Source: Bacteroidota bacterium
GTDB lineage: Bacteria; Bacteroidota; Bacteroidia; B-17B0; Aurantibacillaceae
Assembly (NCBI GenBank): GCA_020162035.1
Contig: JAIUNM010000011.1
Span: 54,510-118,509 of the forward strand
Direction: 5' to 3'
DNA: 64,000 bases
Below are positions 8,595-18,110 of this stretch, one piece after another. The position numbers were made by a program, and so were the translations under genes. Positions within the stretch are counted from its first letter, which is position 1; the number at the start of each line of letters is the position of its first letter. The notes under the pieces were generated by a model that was given only the letters and a program-made list of their open reading frames with translations, was not told the DNA's origin and ran no database searches.

Positions 8595-10178
8595 TTATTT
8601 CTTTGTTTTAAGTTTTATTTCAGCACTAATTTCTGATTGGTACGAAACTTTATCAAAAATTTCAACTACTTTATTATAATCTTCAAAACCTGGAGACTCT
8701 ACAAGTATATTATATTTTCCTGGAGGTAAAATAACTATAAAACGTCCTGTAACAGGGTTTGGTAAATAATTCCCGACAATTTCGTTTGTTATAACATCGT
8801 TAACAGATATGTTAGTTGAAGGGTAATCAACTTTTTTAGTTGTATCAGTTGCATTCATGTTACCAATAATAACTGTATAATCTAATTCTACTTCATTAAA
8901 AGACACTCTATAAATATCATAATCTCCCATCGAACCGCCTCTAACTGCACTTACATAACCATATCTTCCACTTTTACTAATTCTAAAATTGTAGTCATCG
9001 TAACTTGTATTTAAAGGATATCCTAAATTTTTGCAAGTTTCAAATGCGTTTTTTTCATTATTAAAACTTGTTTTAAAAATATCATATCCACCCATACTGC
9101 TATGACCTTTACTGCTAAAATAAAGTGTGTTTCCATCTGGACTAAGGTTTGGGAAATCTTCATCATAAACTGTGTTGATTTCGCTTCCTAAATTTTTGGC
9201 TTCGCTCCATTTTCCATTTGGTAATTTATTTACCATATAAATATCTGTACCACCAAAACCACCTTTTCTATTGCTTGCAAAGTAAATAAATGTACCATCG
9301 TTGTTAATACAAGCAGCAATAACATCTCCACTTCCGTTTATTGTATTTGGTAATTCTTCAGGTTTTAAATATTCGCCAGTTTGATTTTGTTTACTTAAAT
9401 ATAATTTTGTTTCGCCACGTAAATTTGCTTTACTAATTAAAATTACATTGCCTTTACTATTCATTCCAATAATTTCTTCTCCACTATTTCCTTCACTAAT
9501 TGGTGCTCCAATAACATCGCTTTGCGCATAAACACCATTAATAACTCTAGAAACATAAATGCTATTTAAATATTGACCATTAAGTGATTTTTCAGCTTTT
9601 TCGTTTACAGGTCGCTTTGAATTATATAACATAAAAGCTTCATCTTCTGTTACAAATGGATAATAATCTGCACTTTGCGAATTTATTTTAGAACCAAGGC
9701 TTTGAAAAGTAATATCAATAGGAAATTTAACAAGCTCTTTTGCATTTAAACAATGTTGGATACTTAAATCTACACTTTTAATATTTTCATCGGTTCCTTT
9801 ACCTGAATTTTTATATTTATTAAACATTGTTATTGCATCATCAAAACGGTTTGCGTATTGATATGCACGACCTAATAAAAAATCGGCATTAGGATTATGA
9901 TTTTCTGAGCGAACAACATTTTCTAAATAAGGTACTGCTTTTGATTTATTAATATTTGTGTTTAAATAACAAACACCTAATTTATAATTGTAATCTATAT
10001 TTTTTTGATCAAGCTTAATTAATTGTAAAAAATCTTCGAGTGCTTCGTCATAATTTCCACTTTTAAGTTTTGCTTCGGCAGAATGGTTTAGATTTTTTTC
10101 CTCTTTAATTTGAGATGTTATAGAATTAATATTGAAAGCCAATAAAAACGCAAAAGACAATAATAATTTATTATACAT
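8595..10178 (-). CDS. Exported TPR - PD40 propeller - CRD protein (PorE-like without OmpA domain)
   Basis: The 527-residue protein has a signal peptide (cleavage near SITSQ), TPR repeats at about 30-130, WD40-like PD40 beta-propeller blades at about 165-410 (for example NLSPDGNTLYFSSKGHSSMGGYDIFK) and a C-terminal carboxypeptidase-regulatory-like beta domain from about 430. The same order occurs in the T9SS component PorE, but PorE ends in an OmpA-family peptidoglycan-binding domain, which is missing here. A periplasmic or surface scaffold role is likely; a direct T9SS role is only inference. It is upstream of upp and bshC on the same strand. Confidence 0.8.
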   Translation of the reverse strand: MYNKLLLSFAFLLAFNINSITSQIKEEKNLNHSAEAKLKSGNYDEALEDFLQLIKLDQKNIDYNYKLGVCYLNTNINKSKAVPYLENVVRSENHNPNADFLLGRAYQYANRFDDAITMFNKYKNSGKGTDENIKSVDLSIQHCLNAKELVKFPIDITFQSLGSKINSQSADYYPFVTEDEAFMLYNSKRPVNEKAEKSLNGQYLNSIYVSRVINGVYAQSDVIGAPISEGNSGEEIIGMNSKGNVILISKANLRGETKLYLSKQNQTGEYLKPEELPNTINGSGDVIAACINNDGTFIYFASNRKGGFGGTDIYMVNKLPNGKWSEAKNLGSEINTVYDEDFPNLSPDGNTLYFSSKGHSSMGGYDIFKTSFNNEKNAFETCKNLGYPLNTSYDDYNFRISKSGRYGYVSAVRGGSMGDYDIYRVSFNEVELDYTVIIGNMNATDTTKKVDYPSTNISVNDVITNEIVGNYLPNPVTGRFIVILPPGKYNILVESPGFEDYNKVVEIFDKVSYQSEISAEIKLKTKK

Positions 10179-10256
10179 ATTTTATCTAAATTTCTGATAT
10201 AAAAGTACAATTAATTTGCAAAAACAACTATTAAAAACTATGAAAAGTTAATAGAA

Positions 10257-11402
10257 TTAAAGTAATGAAACAAAGCTTGTAATTAATTTAAATACATCTA
10301 CATATTCAGTAAGCGGAAGTGTTTTTTCAATATCAAAAACATCGTGATAAGCTTGCACACCACCTAATGTATAAACAAAAAATGCTGGCACTCCTGCTTC
10401 GGTAAACCAATAATGATCGCTGTTTGCAGCTTTGCCTCTTTTTTTAATTGCGTTTAAATAATTATTTGAGCTATTTATTTGAGTTAGTAAATTAAATTCT
10501 TTTTCAAAAACAGAACCATTAACAACCATAATTCCTTCATTACCAGTGCCTAACAAGTCTAAATTTATTAAAAATTTAATTTTTGATAGGTGTTGTTTTT
10601 GATGTTCAACAAAATGTTTTGAACCCAATAAGCCTGCCTCTTCTCCTGCAAAAAATATAAAAACTGTAGTGTATTCTGGCGGATTTAAAGAATAATATTT
10701 AATTAAATTTAAAAGAAAACTTACACCACTTGCATTATCGTTTGCACCAGGAAAATATACACTTTTACCAATACCTCCTAAATGATCGTAATGAGCCGAA
10801 AAAACAATTAAGCTATCTGTAAATGATGTGCCTTTAATTTTACAAACAATGTTGTTACTTAAAAAATTGGGCAATACACTGCTATGTATATTTAATTCTA
10901 TGTTATTAGGAATTTCTTTAAAATGTTCTTTATTTAAATCAATTTCGGCAACCAAACCTTGTTTATTTGAAACACTGTAAGTTAATTTTTTTCTTAAGTT
11001 TAAAACAACAGAAATATTATTACTATTTGAAAAATAAGTTAGACTATCTTTTTGTGTTAAATTAAATTTTCCAATAACAGTAGGACAATCAGGACTTGGA
11101 ATAAAATCAACACCTAATTTTAAAATTTTATTATTTAAAGTAACATTACATTTAGTTTTAAATACATTAACCGATTGCGTAAATGGTTGCAAATATGAAT
11201 TATTTTCAAAATAAGGAATCGCTTTGGTTTGTTTAAGTTCTTTTAAAATAATTTTTTTGGCTTCATCTAAGCCATTTTTAAGGTAACCTCTTCCAAAGCA
11301 TTTTTTAGAAGTAAGTTGTTTAATTATAGTTCTGGCATAAACTGTATCTTGCGCTTTAACAGCAAAATGAATAAAAAACAGTAACAAAAAAACAAAACGC
11401 AT
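10257..11402 (-). CDS. Exported M28-family zinc peptidase
   Basis: A 381-residue aminopeptidase-like enzyme with a signal peptide (cleavage after AVKA). The co-catalytic zinc ligands of family M28 are visible: H204 in SAHYDHLGG, D222 in GANDNASG, catalytic E254 with E255 in FAGEEAGLLG, D282 in NLDLLGTG, and a late His in SDHYWF. The fold and order are those of M28 aminopeptidases and glutaminyl cyclase-like proteins; retention of the Glu pair argues for a peptidase. Its start overlaps the stop of the upstream gene by one base. Confidence 0.9.
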   Translation of the reverse strand: MRFVFLLLFFIHFAVKAQDTVYARTIIKQLTSKKCFGRGYLKNGLDEAKKIILKELKQTKAIPYFENNSYLQPFTQSVNVFKTKCNVTLNNKILKLGVDFIPSPDCPTVIGKFNLTQKDSLTYFSNSNNISVVLNLRKKLTYSVSNKQGLVAEIDLNKEHFKEIPNNIELNIHSSVLPNFLSNNIVCKIKGTSFTDSLIVFSAHYDHLGGIGKSVYFPGANDNASGVSFLLNLIKYYSLNPPEYTTVFIFFAGEEAGLLGSKHFVEHQKQHLSKIKFLINLDLLGTGNEGIMVVNGSVFEKEFNLLTQINSSNNYLNAIKKRGKAANSDHYWFTEAGVPAFFVYTLGGVQAYHDVFDIEKTLPLTEYVDVFKLITSFVSLL

Positions 11403-12004
11403 TATTTAAATTTTATATTTATAATTGTTATAAAATATTTAACAGTTTCAGACTTTTCATTCCAATTATATAAACTGCTTAAGCTTGTACAAAAGCGTTC
11501 AGCATCATTTAAAGTTGTAATTGTATTAAATTGTTCAATTGCAATATTGTATTCGTTAGCATTTTGATTAAATAATTCATTTATAAACCTAAATTTATCG
11601 TTTAAACCTATATTTAACTTTGTTGTACTTGTTGATTTTGTTGGAGCTGCAACAGAATTTACTTCACTTTCTGTTTTTTCAATAATCTCATCATTTTGTT
11701 TTATTGTTTCAGCCTCAACAATTTTTGGATTTATATCGATAATTTTATTTTCTTTTACAGCGTTTATTTCTGATTCACTAGTTTTACTCACTTTTGCATG
11801 AATGTTAAAACTTGGAGATATTTCTTTTTCTTGTTTTAAATGGTTGTAAATTGTGAGTAAATCCTGCAATTGAGCTAATTGATTTTTTAATAAATCGCAT
11901 TCTTTTGTGCCTGGTTGTACGTTTGGCTGAACAAATTCTTCAAGATGATGAACTAAATCTGTAATTTGGTTTTGTATTTTTAATAACACTTTATCAATTG
12001 CCAT
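11402..12004 (-). CDS. Conserved Bacteroidota protein, coiled coil plus helical C-terminus
   Basis: I recognise this 200-residue layout but not a function. Residues 1-60 are predicted coiled coil (KIQNQITDLVHHLEEF, then KNQLAQLQDLLTIYNHLKQ), followed by a low-complexity Glu/Ser/Thr/Lys linker to about 130 and a helical C-terminal domain (LNDKFRFINELFNQNANEYN). No signal peptide, so it is cytoplasmic. The C-terminal domain looks conserved and the linker variable. It is translationally coupled to the M28 peptidase (TAATG overlap) and divergent from tdk across 83 bp. Confidence 0.75.
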   Translation of the reverse strand: MAIDKVLLKIQNQITDLVHHLEEFVQPNVQPGTKECDLLKNQLAQLQDLLTIYNHLKQEKEISPSFNIHAKVSKTSESEINAVKENKIIDINPKIVEAETIKQNDEIIEKTESEVNSVAAPTKSTSTTKLNIGLNDKFRFINELFNQNANEYNIAIEQFNTITTLNDAERFCTSLSSLYNWNEKSETVKYFITIINIKFK

Positions 12005-12087
12005 GTGTATAAGTTTATAATTAATTTATGTTGAATATACAAAGCCTAAACTTAAATTTAGGTTTTATTTTTAACTCATTTTAAACA

Positions 12088-12645
12088 ATGTTTAAAGGTC
12101 ATAAACAAGGAAGAATTGAAGTAATATGCGGAAGCATGTTTTCTGGTAAAACAGAAGAATTAATTCGTAGGCTAAGAAGGGCGCAATTTGCAAAGCAAAA
12201 AGTAGAAATTTTTAAACCAGAAATAGATGTTAGGTATGATGATTTAAAAGTAGTATCGCATGGTGGGCAAGAAATTATGAGCACACCTGTTACCAATAGT
12301 TCTAATATTTTATTATTAGCCACAGATGTTGATGTTGTTGGTATTGATGAAGCTCAATTTTTTGATAATGAATTACCAAATGTATGCAACGCATTAGCAA
12401 ATAGAGGCATAAGAGTTATTGTTGCAGGTTTAGATATGGATTTTTTAGGTAAACCCTTTGGCCCAATGCCAGGATTATTAGCTATTGCAGAAGATGTTTT
12501 AAAAGTACAAGCCATTTGTTTAGAATGTGGCGAATTAGCATATGTAAGTTATAGAACTAAAGCCGAAGAAAAATTAGTTTTATTAGGAGAAACAGACAGT
12601 TATAAACCTTTGTGCAGAAACTGTTATAACGAAAACTTAAAATAA
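12088..12645 (+). CDS. tdk: Thymidine kinase
   Basis: Phosphorylates thymidine to dTMP in salvage. The 185-residue type II enzyme has the P-loop GSMFSGKT at 15-22, the Mg-binding DEAQFF, the lasso region near the C-terminus, and a zinc site of two CxxC pairs (CLECG and CRNC). Length is normal. The last bases overlap the start codon of murF-alr (TAATG). A 6-bp inverted repeat CCTAAA/TTTAGG is present at 12045-12062 upstream. Confidence 0.96.
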   Translation: MFKGHKQGRIEVICGSMFSGKTEELIRRLRRAQFAKQKVEIFKPEIDVRYDDLKVVSHGGQEIMSTPVTNSSNILLLATDVDVVGIDEAQFFDNELPNVCNALANRGIRVIVAGLDMDFLGKPFGPMPGLLAIAEDVLKVQAICLECGELAYVSYRTKAEEKLVLLGETDSYKPLCRNCYNENLK

Positions 12646-15083
12646 TGTATTACTCACAACAAATTGCAGAAATAACTAATAGTGTTTTAATTGGCAATAA
12701 TAACTTAATTGCACATTTTTTTGTTGATAGCAGGCTGCTTCAAAATAACGATAAACAATTATTTATAGCTATTAAAACCGATAGAAATGACGGGCATAAT
12801 TACATTCAACAATTAGTTGATAAAGGAGTATGTTCTTTTATTGTAAACACTAATTTTGAGCATAATTTAGTTATTGGTAAAAATTTATGTTTTATAAAAT
12901 CAGATAACCCATTACAAGTTTTACAAAATTTAGCTGCTTATCATCGTTCAAAATTTAATATTCCAATTATTGGTATTACAGGGAGTAATGGTAAAACAAT
13001 TGTTAAAGAATGGTTATATCAGTTATTAAAATCAAACTATAGCATTTGCCGAAGCCCTAAAAGTTATAATTCGCAAATTGGAGTTCCTTTAAGTGTACTA
13101 AACCTAAACGAATGGCATACCCTTGGTATTTTTGAAGCTGGAATTTCAACTACAGGAGAAATGGATGTTTTACAAAATATTATTAAACCAACTATTGGAA
13201 TTTTTACTTCTTTGGGAGATGCACATAGCTCTGGATTTAAAAATAATGATGAAAAAATTTCCGAAAAATTAAAACTCTTTAAAGCTGCAAAATTTGTTAT
13301 ATTAAATGGTTTAGAAGTTAATGATCACACTACTTTTACATCAACACAAAAAATTTTAATTGCTAAAGACAAAGGAGATTTAACATTTAAAATTGAAAAA
13401 AACACAATTGAATTTAATTACTTAAACTCAAAATTTAATGTAAATACAAACTTTACCGATGAAGCATCTGTTAGTAATATTGCAAGTTGCGTAGCATTAT
13501 TAATGTATTTAAAATTTAATACGGAGCAAATTCAAAATGGAATAAAACATTTAACTGCAATTGCTTTAAGATTAGAGATTAAAAATGGAATAAAAAATTC
13601 GTTATTAATTAATGATTTTTACAATTCAGATTACGATTCTTTAAAAATTGCTTTATCTTTTCAAGAGCAACAACACAGAAGGTTAAAAAAAATTGTTATT
13701 ATTTCTGATATTGAACAATCTGGTTTTGTTGGAAGCCAACTCTATAATAATATTTCTCAATTATTAAACACATCAAAAATAGATTTATTAGTTGGAATTG
13801 GAACAGAAATTTCTAAACATAAATTTAAATTTCAATCAAATTCTATTTTTTATACCGACACAACTAATTTTATAAATCAATTTAAATTTATTGAATACCA
13901 ATTTAGTAATTCAACTATCCTATTAAAAGGTGCACGAAGTTTTGGTTTTGAAGCCATAAGTAAATTACTACAACAAAAAAGTCATGATACAGTTTTTGAA
14001 ATTAATTTAAATAAAATAGTTGATAATATAAACTATTATAAAAGTTTATTAAACTCATCTACAAAAATTATGGCAATGATTAAAGCTACCGGATATGGCA
14101 ATGGCAGTTCGGAAATTGCTAAAACATTACAATATAACGGTATAAATTATTTGGCTGTAGCTTATGCTGATGAAGGTGTTGAGCTCCGAGATTCGCAAAT
14201 AAAATTACCAATTATGGTAATGAATCCGGAAATTGATTCATTAGACGATATTATTACTTATCAATTAGAGCCTGAAATTTACTCGTTTAGAATATTGAAT
14301 GAGTTTATTAATTGTTTAAATAAATACGCTATTTCTGAGCCTTATCCAATTCATATAAAAATTGATACTGGCATGCACAGACTTGGGTTTGAAAAAAACG
14401 ACATTGATAAATTAATTTCGATTTTAAGAGAAAACAATCAAATAAAAGTAACTTCAATATTTTCTCATTTAGTTGGAAGCGATAATCCAGAATTAGATGA
14501 TTTTACAAATTTTCAAATTAAACTTTTCACAGAAATAACTGATGAAATAGAAAATAAATTAAAATATAAAACTTTAAAACATATTTGCAACTCGGGAGGA
14601 ATATCAAGATTTAAAAATGCTCATTTTGATATGGTTAGATTAGGAATTGGCATGTATGGGGTTGGTGTAAATGCAATCGAACAAAATAATTTACAACATG
14701 TAGGAAAATTAAGCACAAAAATATCTCAAATAAAAAAAATAAATAAAGGCGAAAGTGTTGGCTATAATAGAAATGCATTTGCTAATAACGATTTAATAAT
14801 TGCTACAATTCCAATAGGATATGCCGATGGATTTAATAGGCAGTTAGGAAACGGTAAACATGGTGTTTACATTAATAATATTTTTTGTAAAACAATTGGT
14901 AATATTTGTATGGATATGTGTATGATTGATATAACTGAAATTAATTGTAATGAAGGCGATGAAGTTGTAATATTTAGTAATAATGCGGAATTAACACAAA
15001 TAGCTAAAACTCTAAATACAATAACTTATGAGGTTTTAACAAGCGTTTCGTCTCGTGTAAAAAGAATTTATATACAAGAATAA
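12645..15083 (+). CDS. murF-alr: Bifunctional MurF ligase / alanine racemase
   Basis: One chain of 812 residues joins MurF (about 1-450), which adds D-Ala-D-Ala to UDP-MurNAc-tripeptide, with alanine racemase (about 450-812), which supplies D-Ala. The MurF half has the ATP loop GITGSNGKT at 110-118 and the usual three-domain length. The racemase half has the PLP lysine K480 in MAMIKATGYGNG, the RLGIGMYGV motif and the C-terminal beta domain with PIGYADGF. The fusion is known in Bacteroidota. Some MurF residues have drifted (SNGKTIVKEW instead of the common SNGKTT), but the site looks intact. It overlaps tdk by one base. Confidence 0.94.
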   Translation: MYYSQQIAEITNSVLIGNNNLIAHFFVDSRLLQNNDKQLFIAIKTDRNDGHNYIQQLVDKGVCSFIVNTNFEHNLVIGKNLCFIKSDNPLQVLQNLAAYHRSKFNIPIIGITGSNGKTIVKEWLYQLLKSNYSICRSPKSYNSQIGVPLSVLNLNEWHTLGIFEAGISTTGEMDVLQNIIKPTIGIFTSLGDAHSSGFKNNDEKISEKLKLFKAAKFVILNGLEVNDHTTFTSTQKILIAKDKGDLTFKIEKNTIEFNYLNSKFNVNTNFTDEASVSNIASCVALLMYLKFNTEQIQNGIKHLTAIALRLEIKNGIKNSLLINDFYNSDYDSLKIALSFQEQQHRRLKKIVIISDIEQSGFVGSQLYNNISQLLNTSKIDLLVGIGTEISKHKFKFQSNSIFYTDTTNFINQFKFIEYQFSNSTILLKGARSFGFEAISKLLQQKSHDTVFEINLNKIVDNINYYKSLLNSSTKIMAMIKATGYGNGSSEIAKTLQYNGINYLAVAYADEGVELRDSQIKLPIMVMNPEIDSLDDIITYQLEPEIYSFRILNEFINCLNKYAISEPYPIHIKIDTGMHRLGFEKNDIDKLISILRENNQIKVTSIFSHLVGSDNPELDDFTNFQIKLFTEITDEIENKLKYKTLKHICNSGGISRFKNAHFDMVRLGIGMYGVGVNAIEQNNLQHVGKLSTKISQIKKINKGESVGYNRNAFANNDLIIATIPIGYADGFNRQLGNGKHGVYINNIFCKTIGNICMDMCMIDITEINCNEGDEVVIFSNNAELTQIAKTLNTITYEVLTSVSSRVKRIYIQE

Positions 15084-15131
15084 TAATAAATTAAAATAAT
15101 TATATCTTTAAACCTTTTATAAAATTTAAAC

Positions 15132-18062
15132 TTGAATTTAAAACTTAAATATTTCTTACATCTTTTGTTTTTAACTCAAATATTCATTTCTCAAAATGAT
15201 AGTTTAAAAAATAAAACATTAAATACCGATGATTTTTTTACTCCTCGAAAAAAGAAATTTGTTTTTTTAGTATCTAACAGATTTAGCGAAGATTCTAAAT
15301 TTGATGTTTATAAAACTATCCCACATTCAGATAGTATTAATGCTGTAATTGTTAAAGGAAAATTTGAAGCATTAGACAATCCTAAATTTAAAAAAATAAA
15401 AATTTCTCTTTTCAACGCAAGCAATAACCAATTAGTTGGTACTTACAATAGTAATCAATATACAGGGGCTTATTTATTATGTGTTATACCTAATGTAAGG
15501 TATTTAATGAAAATAGAATTAGCAGAATATGGCATGTTTAGAGAAATTTTAGAAGTTCCATTAAAAACAGATTACGATGTATGTAAACAACACATTACAG
15601 TTCAAAAAGTTGATAAAAAAGGGGTTATAAACGTAAATAATTATTTTACTGATGAAGATGAAAAAGTTGCATATATTAAATCTATAAATGATACAACAGA
15701 AATTTTAACTTCTAATAAAGAATTTTTAGAATATACGCCAGCAGGTAAAACCGTACCTGTTAAACTAAAAAGTAATTCCAAAATTGACGAGATAGTTAAA
15801 CAACAATTAGAAGAAGAACGGAAAAAACCAGTTGCTGCTTTAGCATCATTTATGGCAAAAAAATATGAAATTGCCTCTCAACAATTTTCTGAACTTTTAA
15901 AGAAAGACCAAAATGAACCTTTTTACAATTATTATTATGGTGTTAGTCAATTTAAGTTAAATAAAAATAAATTAAAAACAATACAATCACTTCAAATTGC
16001 ATCAACCGTAAAAGATATAAATAATGATGTACATTATTACCTAGGTAAATCTTATATGAATTCGTATTTATTTAACGATGCCATAAATAGTTTTAATACG
16101 TTTAAACTTAAAGCAAAACCCGATGAGCTAATAAAGTACGAAATTGATTTACTTATAAATAATTGCATAAGTGGTAATGAATTAATGGCATCACCATTAA
16201 ACATTAATGTTATTAAACGTCAACAATGTAATGAAACAGATTTATTAGCTAATTGTGCAACAGAAATTATTGGAAGCCGCTTGCGTTATAAAACGGATAT
16301 TTTTAGTAATCCAACCGATAAATTAAAAAAGAAAAAATTAGTTTTAACTAACTTTAATCAACGTTATTTTGTTTATGTAGCGCACTCTAACAAACCAAAA
16401 TTAAATTTAGATTTATATAAAAACTTAATTTTACCTAATGGCAAACTCAGCATTGCGTCAGAATTAAGTTCAGAAATTAATACTCCTTACGAAGAAAACT
16501 ACCCTTACATTTCTCATAATGGATTAACACTTTATTTTAGCAGTAGAGGACATAACAGTATGGGAGGCTTAGATATTTTTAAATGCACAAGACCTGACAC
16601 AACAAGCGAATGGAGTAAACCAATAAATTTAGGATACCCAATAAATTCCCCTTTTGATGATTTTATGTTTATAACAGATTCTACTGAAAGAAACGCTTTT
16701 TATTTTAGTAATAGAAAAGAAAATATAACCGAACAGTTATTTATTAAATTACCATCAAACGAAAACGATTATTATGTCATTAAAGGGAATTTTAATGCTA
16801 TAACAGATTCGAGTATCGTTAAAGACGCTTTAATTACATTATTTAATAATAGTACTGGTGAATTAGCAGGGGTTTATAAAACAAATTCTCAAACAGGGCA
16901 TTATTTATTTATACTTTCTCCAGGCACAAAATACGATATATCAATTGAAGCAGAAGGTTACCACGAAATAACAAGTTCTTTTGATGTACCCCAAAAAAGA
17001 GGCGAATATGTATTAAAACAAATTTTAAGATGTGTAAAAGAAAAAAATAAAAAAGCATTAAAAATAACCAATTATTTTACCCAATACGAATCGGATAAAG
17101 TAGATTTAGACAACTTACCAAAACCAACAATTAAAGAAAATAATTTACCAAGTGTAGCAACTAAAAAAATATCGCGTAATGCACAAGATGCTGAAAAAGA
17201 TAAAACAGATTTAGAGCTTGCCGAAAAAATGTTTGATCAAAACAATTATCAAGAAACGGCACTAATTTTAAGCAAACTATCGCCAATACTTAATTTTACA
17301 CCATTACAGCATTACAAATATGGTGTTAGTTTATATAACACCAAACGTGATAAAACAGATTGCATAAAAGAATTAGAGATTGCAACTAAAAGTAAAGAAG
17401 CTCCAACCAATGTGTTTTATTTTTTAGCAAAAGCGTATCAAGAGAATTATCAATTTACAAATGCAATACAATTATTTAAAAAATATCAAACCATTGATGC
17501 TAATGATGCACAATTAAAACAAACTGATAAAGAAATTGAAATTTGTAATAATTCTATTGAATTAATTAACAAACCAAAATTAGTTTTAGAGGTGTACGAT
17601 AAAAAAAGAGTTGATCTAAATACAATACAAAACAGTATAACGCAATTAGAAAGCGGAGGTAAAATTTTAATGTCAACCGATGATATTAGAACACAAATTG
17701 ATAAAAAGAAAAACTACAAGCCTTTATTTTATTTAACACCCGACAAAACGTGCATTTATGTTTCTAGTTACGGCGAAAATGAAAATGGAAGTAAAGATAT
17801 TTATCAATTAAAAAAACTTGGAAACGGTAAATGGAGCTCGCCATATAAAATAGATGAAATAAATACAGATTTAGATGAAGAGTTTCCTTGTTTATCTAAA
17901 GACGGGAAATATTTATACTTTTCATCTAAAGGTTATAAAGGCATGGGAGGATATGATATTTACAGATGCGAGTGGGATGCTATTAATAACATCTGGAAAA
18001 AACCTATTAATCTTGGCGCACCTGTAAATTCGCCTTATGACGATTTATACTTTTTAGAATAA
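15132..18062 (+). CDS. Large exported protein with two CRD-TPR-PD40 units
   Basis: A 976-residue protein starting at a TTG codon (no ATG is available before the signal peptide). The signal sequence ends near FIS-QNDS. Two similar units follow in tandem: a carboxypeptidase-regulatory-like domain (about 70-135), TPRs (about 235-350), PD40 blades (about 440-560), then again CRD (about 555-630), TPRs (about 690-800) and PD40 blades (about 870-976). The protein stops inside the second PD40 segment with no following domain. The modules are those of the 8595-10178 protein but in rotated order. A -7-like TATCTTTA lies at 15103-15110. Function is unknown; a surface or periplasmic scaffold is likely. 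Confidence 0.78.
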   Translation: MNLKLKYFLHLLFLTQIFISQNDSLKNKTLNTDDFFTPRKKKFVFLVSNRFSEDSKFDVYKTIPHSDSINAVIVKGKFEALDNPKFKKIKISLFNASNNQLVGTYNSNQYTGAYLLCVIPNVRYLMKIELAEYGMFREILEVPLKTDYDVCKQHITVQKVDKKGVINVNNYFTDEDEKVAYIKSINDTTEILTSNKEFLEYTPAGKTVPVKLKSNSKIDEIVKQQLEEERKKPVAALASFMAKKYEIASQQFSELLKKDQNEPFYNYYYGVSQFKLNKNKLKTIQSLQIASTVKDINNDVHYYLGKSYMNSYLFNDAINSFNTFKLKAKPDELIKYEIDLLINNCISGNELMASPLNINVIKRQQCNETDLLANCATEIIGSRLRYKTDIFSNPTDKLKKKKLVLTNFNQRYFVYVAHSNKPKLNLDLYKNLILPNGKLSIASELSSEINTPYEENYPYISHNGLTLYFSSRGHNSMGGLDIFKCTRPDTTSEWSKPINLGYPINSPFDDFMFITDSTERNAFYFSNRKENITEQLFIKLPSNENDYYVIKGNFNAITDSSIVKDALITLFNNSTGELAGVYKTNSQTGHYLFILSPGTKYDISIEAEGYHEITSSFDVPQKRGEYVLKQILRCVKEKNKKALKITNYFTQYESDKVDLDNLPKPTIKENNLPSVATKKISRNAQDAEKDKTDLELAEKMFDQNNYQETALILSKLSPILNFTPLQHYKYGVSLYNTKRDKTDCIKELEIATKSKEAPTNVFYFLAKAYQENYQFTNAIQLFKKYQTIDANDAQLKQTDKEIEICNNSIELINKPKLVLEVYDKKRVDLNTIQNSITQLESGGKILMSTDDIRTQIDKKKNYKPLFYLTPDKTCIYVSSYGENENGSKDIYQLKKLGNGKWSSPYKIDEINTDLDEEFPCLSKDGKYLYFSSKGYKGMGGYDIYRCEWDAINNIWKKPINLGAPVNSPYDDLYFLE

Positions 18063-18110
18063 TTTTTTTAATCCATAATTTTTTCTATCTTTAATTAATA
18101 AAATTAATTT

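Noticed and set aside
12045..12062. CCTAAA-CTTAAA-TTTAGG inverted repeat before tdk
   Set aside because: Only 6-bp arms in AT-rich DNA in a divergent promoter; followed by T-rich sequence but no gene to terminate on the plus strand. Not strong enough to call.
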